In this document: positions 33,201 through 40,546 of the stretch, one piece after another
Position numbering within the stretch: position 1 is the first letter of the stretch
Layout of the letters: each line of letters begins with the position of its first letter
NCBI GenBank assembly: GCA_022792555.1
Contig: JAAWBF010000159.1
Coordinates: 1-56,662, forward strand
Length of the DNA: 56,662 nt
Reading direction: 5' to 3'
DNA from: Oscillospiraceae bacterium
GTDB taxonomy: Bacteria > Bacillota > Clostridia > Oscillospirales > Oscillospiraceae
Made by a program: the position numbers and the translations under genes
Notes under the pieces: model-generated
What the model was told of the DNA's origin: nothing
Seen by the model: the letters and a program-made list of their open reading frames with translations, nothing else
Database searches by the model: none

Positions 33201-33935
33201 GTGCCAACTCAGCTGCGCCACACGCTGGATCTGGCGGTACGTCTGCTGGATACCACCAGCGGTATGCTGGTGACTGGGGCCGATGTGGCCCTCTTCCGGG
33301 ACGGAAAGCGGGTCCGGCATATGGAAAAAGGGGGACACCTGATCCTCATCGACACCGGACGCACCGATTTCACCCTCACCGTGCAGGCGCCGGGCTACGA
33401 GCTCCACACAAGCGCCGTGTGCTATGAGCGTCTGGACAGGGGCCTGCCCGCTCTGGATCTCCATCTCATCCCCGGCCCGGGCTACCGTGCCCCCGTCCCC
33501 TGCCTCACCCTGTCGGGCCGCTGTCCCGGCATCACCAGCCTCACCGCCGTCCGGGCGGGAGAGAGCGCCTGTCTCATCCGGGAGTTTGAGCCCCGCAAGC
33601 GGATTTTGACTCTGTTTAACCCCCACCGGCTGGAGCTGGATCGGGTTCACTATGCACTGGTCAACCCAGATGCAGGGACCTACGAGCCCTTTTCCATCGT
33701 CAAGCGGATCTCCGATCATGAGTTCAAGCTGGATCACCCTCTGGAGGGGGAGTTTGGAACCTATTTCCCTGTCTGTCCCCTCGTCTTTGGGCGGGCCGGA
33801 CCGGAGGACACCTACTGTCTTCGGGTCCGGGACAGCGGCACCAGTGCCCAGTGGATGGTGCGCTGGGAGGCAGGCGGTCCGCCCCAGTTTAAAACCGTGG
33901 ACTTCCGAAGGCCGGAGACTGTCACCCTTCCCTGA
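33201..33935 (+). CDS. CIS-locus protein with N-terminal beta-sandwich-like domain
   Basis: 244 residues, GTG start with GGAGGG. It starts 3 bp after the DUF4255 gene, so the two are surely co-translated. The N-terminal 90 residues (VRLLDTTSGMLVTGADVALFRDGK...LTVQAPGYE) resemble a carboxypeptidase-regulatory-like or PEGA-like beta sandwich. The rest has no motif I know, with no signal peptide or membrane segment. It may act as a partner or second half of the Pvc16-type terminator. Confidence 0.68.
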   Translation: MPTQLRHTLDLAVRLLDTTSGMLVTGADVALFRDGKRVRHMEKGGHLILIDTGRTDFTLTVQAPGYELHTSAVCYERLDRGLPALDLHLIPGPGYRAPVPCLTLSGRCPGITSLTAVRAGESACLIREFEPRKRILTLFNPHRLELDRVHYALVNPDAGTYEPFSIVKRISDHEFKLDHPLEGEFGTYFPVCPLVFGRAGPEDTYCLRVRDSGTSAQWMVRWEAGGPPQFKTVDFRRPETVTLP

Positions 33936-34057
33936 CCTTCGTTTCCAACCTACACAAGCGGTCCCCGCCCTATTTCAGGGCGGGACCTACAGCCCCGTTC
34001 CGTAGCCCTGTCCCCTTCGGGGCAGGGAGAGCCAACCAGTCAAAGGAGGGATCGCAT

Positions 34058-34441
34058 ATGGGCCTGCCTGTGGTGGGCGGCGCAACCATTCAGTGTACCA
34101 TGGGTCTGGCGCCCGGTACGCTCAATGTCACCTCTCAGCTCAAGGTCACGCTGGCAGGTGCGCCGGCTGCCACCATCAATGATACCGCCCCCATCGCCAA
34201 CGTGGGTCCCTGCGGCATGTGCACTTCCATGGCCAATCCCACGGTGGCCTCCGCCACCGCAGCGGCGCTGGGTGTTTTGACCCCCATGCCCTGTGTCCCC
34301 TCCCCGGTGGGCGTATGGATCTGCGGTCCCGCCCCCATGATTGCGGGGCAGCCCAGCCTCACCAATGACGCGACCTTGGTCTGCGCCTACGGAGGCACCA
34401 TCCGCATCCTCGCCCCCGGTCAGGGCGGCGTGCTCTACTGA
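34058..34441 (+). CDS. DUF4280 PAAR-like spike-tip protein
   Basis: 127 residues. The pattern GGATIQCTMG, PAATINDTAPIANVGPCGMCTSMANPTVA (in part), TPMPCVPS, WICGPAPMIAGQPSLTNDATLVCAYGGTI (in part) is that of DUF4280, a PAAR-like family with conserved cysteines and glycine-rich beta turns that probably caps the spike and may hold a metal. Its gene is beside the sheath, 13 kb from the gp5-like spike gene. AAAGGAGG precedes the ATG. Confidence 0.88.
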   Translation: MGLPVVGGATIQCTMGLAPGTLNVTSQLKVTLAGAPAATINDTAPIANVGPCGMCTSMANPTVASATAAALGVLTPMPCVPSPVGVWICGPAPMIAGQPSLTNDATLVCAYGGTIRILAPGQGGVLY

Positions 34442-34559
34442 CGCAGGCCGTGTTTTGCAGGCCGTGACCGCACACACCGCCCAAGAAAACCCAGTATCCC
34501 ATTTCCGATAAGGAATTTGAAAGGAGGCAGGAACCGCCCCGGCGGTTCCCAAAGAAACT

Positions 34560-36266
34560 ATGGCTGAATATCTCTCTCCTGGCGTGTATGTCGAAGAATT
34601 TGACTCCTCCCCCCGTGCCATTGAGGGGGTCGGCACCAGCACCGCCGGCTTTGTAGGCATGACAGTAAAAGGGCCCACCATCGGCGCCCCTGTCCTGTGC
34701 ACTAATTTTGCCGACTTCCAGCGTCAATTTGGCGGCTATCTCAGCGAGTACTCCCACGGCGGCTATCGCTTCCTCCCCTACAGCGTGGAGCAGTTCTTCC
34801 AGAACGGCGGCACCCGCTGCTACATCAGCCGGGTCATCCCGGATAACGCCGCCGTGGCCGCCGGACAGGTGGGCGGCCTGACCCTGCGGGCGGCCAATGA
34901 GGGCAAGTGGGGCAACCGGATTCTGGTCAGCTTTACCACCGCCAACAAACGCAAGCTCCAGCTCATCCGCCAGGAGGGCGGCACGGTCTACGTCGCCAAG
35001 AACGCCGAGGGATTTGGCGAGGGTGATCTCGTAGAGTTTGGCGGGGAGCTCAACCGCATCTCCGCCGTCTTTGAAAATACGATCACCTTTGAGCGCCCCT
35101 TCGAGGGCGATCCGGTGGATAACGCTCTGGTCCCCAAGTCGGTCCTCTACTCGGTGGAGATGGACGTCCTAGTCCGCTGTGACGGCGATGTAGAGAGCTT
35201 CTCCGGCTGCAACCTGAATCCCACCTCCCCCAATTACCTGGCCGAGCAGCTGGCCTCCAGCAAGATCGTGGAGATTGACACTCTGGAGGATATCCCTGAC
35301 CTGGTGAATCCCGTCTCCGCCCTTTTCGGCGAGGGCAAGCTCTCCGGCACCCTGCCCCTCACCGGGGGCAGCGACGGCACGGTAGACGCGGTCAACGCCG
35401 GGACCTTCATCGGCCAGGACGGCGGTCCAGGCAAGCGCACCGGCATCGCCGCCTTCCAGGAGAACACGGTGGCCAGCATCATCGCGGTCCCCGGCGTGAC
35501 CATCCCGGAGGTCCTGGTCTCCCTGGTGGCCCACTGCGAGAATGAAAAGAGCCGCTTTGCCATCATCGACGTCCCCAAGGACCTGGTGAAGACCACCGAT
35601 ATTATGGAGTACCGCGCCATCTTCGACTCCACCTACGCCGCTGTGTACCACCCTTGGCTCCAAGTCTTCGATCCTGTGACCAAAAAGCCCGGTCTGGTTC
35701 CGCCCTCCGGCGCGGTGGCCGGTGTCTACTCCCGCACCGATGTCGCCCGCGGCGTCCACAAGGCACCCGCCAATGAGGCGATCGCCTGCACCGGCCTGAG
35801 TGTTAACTACACCACTGGCGAGCAGGATATCCTCAATCCCGCCGGAGTCAACCTGATCCGCGCCCTGCCCGGCCAGGGCATCCGGGTCTGGGGCGCCCGC
35901 ACTGCCAGCTCTAACCCCGCCTTCAAGTATGTCAACGTGCGCCGCCTGTTTATCTATGTGGAGCAGTCCATCAAGAACGCCACCAACTGGGTGGTCTTCG
36001 AGCCCAACAACTCCTCCCTGTGGGCGCGGGTGCAGATGACCATCTCCTCCTTCCTGGAGAACATGTTCCGGGCGGGTATGCTCTCCGGCGAGACCCCGTC
36101 GGAGGCCTACTATGTGGACATCGGCCCCAACACCATGAGTCAGGACGATATCCTCAACGGCCGCCTCATCTGCGAGATCGGCATCGCCCCCAGCCGCCCC
36201 GCCGAGTTCGTCATCTTCCGTATCACCCAGTTCACCTCCGAGTCCAGCGGCGGGGCCGCGGAGTAA
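34560..36266 (+). CDS. Contractile tail sheath protein
   Basis: 568 residues. The N-terminus AEYLSPGVYVEEFDSSPRAIEGVGTSTAGFVG and the C-terminal domain (NNSSLWARVQMTISSFLENMF...GRLICEIGIAPSRPAEFVIFRI) are the standard phage/PVC sheath signatures; both are quoted in part. It polymerises around the tube and contracts to fire the particle. There is only one sheath gene, unlike the three of PVC/Afp. The nearest good Shine-Dalgarno (AAGGAGG, 34521-34527) is over 30 nt from the ATG with a perfect hairpin between them (see findings). Confidence 0.96.
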   Translation: MAEYLSPGVYVEEFDSSPRAIEGVGTSTAGFVGMTVKGPTIGAPVLCTNFADFQRQFGGYLSEYSHGGYRFLPYSVEQFFQNGGTRCYISRVIPDNAAVAAGQVGGLTLRAANEGKWGNRILVSFTTANKRKLQLIRQEGGTVYVAKNAEGFGEGDLVEFGGELNRISAVFENTITFERPFEGDPVDNALVPKSVLYSVEMDVLVRCDGDVESFSGCNLNPTSPNYLAEQLASSKIVEIDTLEDIPDLVNPVSALFGEGKLSGTLPLTGGSDGTVDAVNAGTFIGQDGGPGKRTGIAAFQENTVASIIAVPGVTIPEVLVSLVAHCENEKSRFAIIDVPKDLVKTTDIMEYRAIFDSTYAAVYHPWLQVFDPVTKKPGLVPPSGAVAGVYSRTDVARGVHKAPANEAIACTGLSVNYTTGEQDILNPAGVNLIRALPGQGIRVWGARTASSNPAFKYVNVRRLFIYVEQSIKNATNWVVFEPNNSSLWARVQMTISSFLENMFRAGMLSGETPSEAYYVDIGPNTMSQDDILNGRLICEIGIAPSRPAEFVIFRITQFTSESSGGAAE

Positions 36267-36390
36267 CAGAGTTTCTCTCCTCCCCCTGCCGGGGGAGGGC
36301 GGCGCAAGGAGCACAGTATTGCTGTTCCCCTCCCCTATGCGGGAGGGGAGCAGAGGTCATTTTAAACTCGAAGAAAAGGAGTAATACCGT

Positions 36391-36882
36391 ATGGCTACCC
36401 AAAATTCTTCCGGCCTGTACTATCCCCTAACAAAAATGAATTTCCTCGTCTCGGTGGACGAGGTCAGCGGCGTGGCCGCCTTCAGCGAGGTAACAGGGGT
36501 GGATGCCACCGTAGATGTCATTGAATTCCGGCAAGGCAACTCCCACTCCCTGGCCCCCGTCAAAATCCAGGGTCTGGTCAAGCACGGCAATATCACCCTG
36601 AAAATGGGCTACACCAGAGACCAGGACTTTAAAAACTGGGTCACGGCCTGCGTCAGCGAGCGCCGGAAAGAGACCCCGCGCCGCACCGTTACCATTGAGA
36701 TGATTGACATCAATATGGGCGCGCCGGAGCAGCTCGTCACCGGTGTGGAGGGTACCCTGACCTGGGTTCTGAGCAACGCTTGGGTGACCAAGTACACCGG
36801 CCCAGACCTGAACGCCTCTACCAGTGAGGTGGCCATGGAGACGGTGGAGATCGCCTATGAGGAGCTCACCATCCCCAACTAA
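36391..36882 (+). CDS. Inner tail tube protein (T4 gp19/Pvc1-like)
   Basis: 163 residues. NFLVSVDEVSGVAAFSEVTGVDATVDVIEFRQG and GLVKHGNITLKMGYT (both quoted in part) are the classic tube-protein strands, and the C-terminal VEIAYEELT ends normally. It stacks as hexameric rings inside the sheath. AAAAGGAG precedes the ATG. The gap before it and the 210-bp gap after it carry several GC-rich hairpins. Confidence 0.94.
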   Translation: MATQNSSGLYYPLTKMNFLVSVDEVSGVAAFSEVTGVDATVDVIEFRQGNSHSLAPVKIQGLVKHGNITLKMGYTRDQDFKNWVTACVSERRKETPRRTVTIEMIDINMGAPEQLVTGVEGTLTWVLSNAWVTKYTGPDLNASTSEVAMETVEIAYEELTIPN

Positions 36883-37092
36883 TCCCCATTTTCTCCCCTT
36901 TGGTGAGAAAATGGTTCTCCCGCCCCAGGGCGGGGGCAGACCGCTGGTTTTTCCAGAGCGGCGGCCTGCCCCTGTCCTGTGTATCCGCCCTGGCGGTCCC
37001 CACCCCTGAACAGGGCGGGGAAGAACCGCCGCCCACGGGGGTGCGTTCCCCCGAATTTATGCCGCCGGTAGGGCGGCAGAATGGAGTATACG

Positions 37093-37455
37093 ATGACGAC
37101 TGTTTATGATTTCGAGCTGCCCAAGGGCTATGTAGACTCGGTCGGCGAGGTCCACAAGCGGGGCAAGATGCGCCTGGCCACCGCCGGGGACGAGATCGCC
37201 GCCACCAGGGACCCGCGGGTTTTGGCCAATCCCTCCTATCTCACCGTGGTCATTCTGGCCAAGGTCATCACCGAGCTGGAGGGGATGGAGACCATCGTCC
37301 CCAACATTGTAGAGCGCTTTTTCACCGCCGACCTGGCCTTTTTGCAGGATATGTACCAGCGCATCAACAATGTGGAGCCCCCCACCATGACGGCGGTCTG
37401 TCCCGACTGCGGAAAGATCTTTGAGGTCCCCATAAATTTTACGCGAGAGGGATAA
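37093..37455 (+). CDS. T4-type baseplate/tail assembly protein of CIS loci
   Basis: 120 residues from the ATG at 37093 (GGAG site 6 bp upstream); an ATG four codons earlier is possible but has a poor site. VYDFELPKGYVDSVGEVHKRGKMRLATAGDEI (in part) and RDPRVLANPSYLTVVILAKVIT (in part) match the family annotated as T4 bacteriophage base plate protein in CIS clusters. The C-terminus has a single CPDCG knuckle. It probably helps baseplate or tube assembly. It ends 2 bp before the small gene below. Confidence 0.8.
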   Translation: MTTVYDFELPKGYVDSVGEVHKRGKMRLATAGDEIAATRDPRVLANPSYLTVVILAKVITELEGMETIVPNIVERFFTADLAFLQDMYQRINNVEPPTMTAVCPDCGKIFEVPINFTREG

Positions 37456-37457
37456 CA

Positions 37458-37652
37458 CTGTATCCGGAGCGGGAGCTCTACCGGGAGATGAGCTTCATCT
37501 CCTACTACTTCCACTGGAGCCAGGAGGAGGTGTCCGCCCTGGACCACAATACCAGGCGTCGGTGGTGTGAAGAGATCTCTGCCATCAACAGCAGTCTGAA
37601 TCCCTCGGAGAAAAAGAAGGAAAAGAGTATCCTGGAGCTGGGACGGAAGTAA
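37458..37652 (+). CDS. Small DUF6760/Pvc6-like CIS protein, probable CTG start
   Basis: A 64-codon frame. Its reading YPERELYREMSFISYYFHW...LDHNTRRRWCEEISAIN matches the short family (Pvc6/Afp6-like, DUF6760) that sits beside tube and baseplate genes in CIS loci. No ATG, GTG or TTG gives the full conserved N-terminus. The only suitable codon is CTG at 37458, with GAGAGGG 6 bp upstream and an in-frame stop not far before it. An ATG at 37488 would give a 54-residue form lacking YPERELYRE. Family membership is from memory. Confidence 0.75.
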   Translation: MYPERELYREMSFISYYFHWSQEEVSALDHNTRRRWCEEISAINSSLNPSEKKKEKSILELGRK

Positions 37653-37700
37653 CCCCGTCTCTGCGCCCCCAAGACCCCCAAGCACGAAAGGCGGGATTTC

Positions 37701-40475
37701 ATGGCAAATATCACCACGGATAACTCACTGGTCATGAATCAAGGCAAAGCCCCCCTGGTGGGCTATAATTTTATCCTGCGGGTGGAGCTGCTCTACGACC
37801 TGCCCTGTAAGAGCATCCATGCCTTCAGCCGGGAGCTGGAATATGACCTGATCCAGGAGGGCGGCCTGAACGACTATGTCCATATGCTCCGTAAGCCCAT
37901 CTCCAAGCCCTTCACCCTGGAGGTTGAACGCTATGTGGGGGTGGACTATGTGGATCCCCTGCCACTGGGGGTTGATCTGGCTCTGCCCGTCTTTCTATTT
38001 GTCAGCCGCTATCCCATGTCCTCCAACCAGGACGTCCTCCCCGCCACTGTGTCCCGCACCTACGTCTTCACCGGCTGTACCGTGATGAAAAAGACCTTTG
38101 GGGAGCTGGAGGGCGACCGCTCCTCCCTGCTGGTGGAGACCACAACCCTGAGCTACCGGGAGTTTCTGAAAATTGACACCCCCTGGACCCCCGCCAATCT
38201 GGAGCCGGATACCCCACCCCACCAGGTCACCGGGACGCGGGACACCTCCTCCGTGCTGGACCGGCTGAAAAAAGAGGTGGAGGAGCTCCTCAAAAAGGCC
38301 CAAGACGCCGTGCGCGCCGCCCAAGAACGGAACAGCAAGTTCTCAGAGCAGGAGCGCGCGCTCCGCACTGCCGCTTCCAACGCCAAGGAAGTGGCCGATG
38401 CGGCAGAAAAGGACCTCTCCGAAGCCTACCAGGCCGCGGAAAAGGCGCGGGAGACCGCCCAGCAGGACCGGACGGCGGCCAGAGACGCCGAGGCCGCCCT
38501 CTCCGAGGCCAGAGCCAAGGCCGCCGGGGTGCTCTCCGAGCTGGCCCAGGCCAACGAGACACTCTCCAACGCCCAGGACCAGCTTGACGCGGCCCAAAAC
38601 CGCGCCGATGCCCTGGACCGGCAGGCCATTGATGCCGCCGGGGCGCAGGATGACGCCCGGAAGCGGCACACCGAAGCGCGGGCCGGCGAGGTGGCAGCGG
38701 CGGCCGCCGTCGTTTTGGCCGAGCGGCAGCTGGCCAGTCTGAGCCAGACGGCGGATCGCAAGGAGAGGGAAGCGGAACGGGCAGAGTTAGCCGCCCAAGC
38801 CGCCCAGGAGACTCTGGAGGAGAGCAGGCGGCTCCTCTCCAAGGCCGAGGCCGATCTCGCACCCCTCCAGACAGCCTATGAGAACGCAAGGACCAACGCG
38901 GCCAAAGCCGCAGAGGATTTAAATACCGCCCAGGCCCAGGCTGCCAATGTGCCAGGCACCCACAGCTTAGAGGGGGCGCAGAACCGGGCCAAGGCGGCGG
39001 CAGACGCCTGCGATCAGGCCGAACGGGCGCTGGAATCTGCCCAGCAGAACGTTGAGGACCGCAGCAGCGCAGCCGCTCAAGCGAATGAGACGCTGGAGGA
39101 CGCTCAAGCTCTGGCGGAGGATGCCCAGGATGCACTCACCCGCGCCCAGCAGACCCTGGAGGACGCTCAGAACCGTCTCACGGCTGCCCCTGCCGCACTG
39201 GCAGTCCAGGAGGCCCAATCTCAGGCTCAAGAGGCCCAGGCTGACTTGGATCGGGCCAATCAGGCCCTGGCACAGGCTGACGGCCCCGCTGTGGAGGCTG
39301 CCCAACGCCAGGTGGAGGCCACAGAGCACGCACTCTCTCAGGCCAATCAAGCCCTGAACGCTGCTCAAGCCGCCTTGGATCAGGCTCCTGAGACTGCCGC
39401 CGTCTCCCAGGCACACAGGGAGATCCAGGCTGCCCAGGCCGTCCTGGACCAGAGGAAGCATGAGCTTGATCAGGCACAGCACCGCGCCAGAGAGGCGGAG
39501 CGGGCCCTGACCAATGCCCAGCGGGCGGCAGAGGATGCCCAGCAGCGGGTGAACATCTGTGAAGCCAACCTGGCCGAGACCAGCGATGCCCTGTCCTCCC
39601 TCCAGACCGATCTGGCTAGCGCCGCTGAGACTGCTGCCGTGGCGGCCGCTCTGGCCCCTTCCCTGGCGGCGGATCGCGCTCTGGCCAAGGCTCAGGCGGA
39701 GCTCCGGGACGCTCAGCGGGCCCGCCGAATCCAGGCGGAGTCGGCCCAACGGGCCGAGCGCCTGGCCGGAAAGACAGCGGATCGCAGTCGGTTAGCCATG
39801 CAAAAGGCAGGCACAGCCCGTCAGGAGGCTGAGGCGGGCGCCCGGCTGGCCAATCAGCGCAAGACGGAGGCCCAGACAGCGCAGGAAGCGGCCGCCCAGG
39901 CCGCCCAAGACCTGGATACCGCCATTGAAACGGCCAGCCTAGCCAAAAGCGAAGCCGCTCAGGCCAGGAGCCTGCTCCCCGGTCTGCGTACCGCCGTATC
40001 CAAAGCCAAAGGAAATGCAGAGCGGAAGGCGGGCGCGGCCAAAGGCCCGCAGGAGACAGCCGCTTCCGCCCTGGCGGCCTGTACTGCCGCCCAGGGAAAG
40101 GCCGACCTGAGCGATCAGGAGGCCGCCCGGCTGGATCAACAGGCCGCCCAGTTGCGCCAGCTGGCCGACACTGCCCCGCCCCTGGCTAAGGAGCTGGAAA
40201 AGGCGGTCTCCGTGGCGCCAGACCGCATCCAGCAGGCCAAGACCGCCCAGGAGCAGGCCCAAGCCGCCCTCCTCACCGCCCAGGAGAGCCAGTCCAACCT
40301 CAGGCTGGCCGCTACCCTAACCGAGGCCCAGCCGGTCGCCGTCCAGGTCAAGGCGGCCGCCCACAAGGCCATCTCGGAGGCCGGAACCGTCCAGCGGATC
40401 GCCAGCTTCTTTGACAGCAAGCTGGAGAAGGCCGAAGCACTGCCCAAGGCCGCTCCCGTCCGCCCAGAGACGTGA
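37701..40475 (+). CDS. Tube-like protein fused to a giant coiled coil
   Basis: 924 residues. The first 165 look like the second (baseplate-proximal) tube protein of CIS: YNFILRVELLYD, FSRELEYDLIQEGGLNDYVH and KPFTLEVERYVGVDYVDPLP. From about residue 185 to 910 it is an almost uninterrupted Ala/Gln/Glu/Arg coiled coil (for example AQAQAANVPG..., AEDAQDALTRAQQTLEDAQ) with no membrane segment. Normal homologues stop after the tube fold. If one straight helix, the extension spans roughly 105-110 nm. It could act as a tape measure or lumen filler. Followed by the 1067-residue protein. Confidence 0.8.
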   Translation: MANITTDNSLVMNQGKAPLVGYNFILRVELLYDLPCKSIHAFSRELEYDLIQEGGLNDYVHMLRKPISKPFTLEVERYVGVDYVDPLPLGVDLALPVFLFVSRYPMSSNQDVLPATVSRTYVFTGCTVMKKTFGELEGDRSSLLVETTTLSYREFLKIDTPWTPANLEPDTPPHQVTGTRDTSSVLDRLKKEVEELLKKAQDAVRAAQERNSKFSEQERALRTAASNAKEVADAAEKDLSEAYQAAEKARETAQQDRTAARDAEAALSEARAKAAGVLSELAQANETLSNAQDQLDAAQNRADALDRQAIDAAGAQDDARKRHTEARAGEVAAAAAVVLAERQLASLSQTADRKEREAERAELAAQAAQETLEESRRLLSKAEADLAPLQTAYENARTNAAKAAEDLNTAQAQAANVPGTHSLEGAQNRAKAAADACDQAERALESAQQNVEDRSSAAAQANETLEDAQALAEDAQDALTRAQQTLEDAQNRLTAAPAALAVQEAQSQAQEAQADLDRANQALAQADGPAVEAAQRQVEATEHALSQANQALNAAQAALDQAPETAAVSQAHREIQAAQAVLDQRKHELDQAQHRAREAERALTNAQRAAEDAQQRVNICEANLAETSDALSSLQTDLASAAETAAVAAALAPSLAADRALAKAQAELRDAQRARRIQAESAQRAERLAGKTADRSRLAMQKAGTARQEAEAGARLANQRKTEAQTAQEAAAQAAQDLDTAIETASLAKSEAAQARSLLPGLRTAVSKAKGNAERKAGAAKGPQETAASALAACTAAQGKADLSDQEAARLDQQAAQLRQLADTAPPLAKELEKAVSVAPDRIQQAKTAQEQAQAALLTAQESQSNLRLAATLTEAQPVAVQVKAAAHKAISEAGTVQRIASFFDSKLEKAEALPKAAPVRPET

Positions 40476-40546
40476 TCGCCCCAGGCGAACGGGAGGAATC
40501 AGAGGCTGTAATCCGGCTCTACAGCCGTTGAAGGAGGTCATCCCCC

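Noticed and set aside
35169-36314. A 381-codon minus-strand frame under the sheath gene
   Set aside because: The plus strand encodes an unmistakable sheath; the minus translation is Gly/Asp/Val-rich without any motif.
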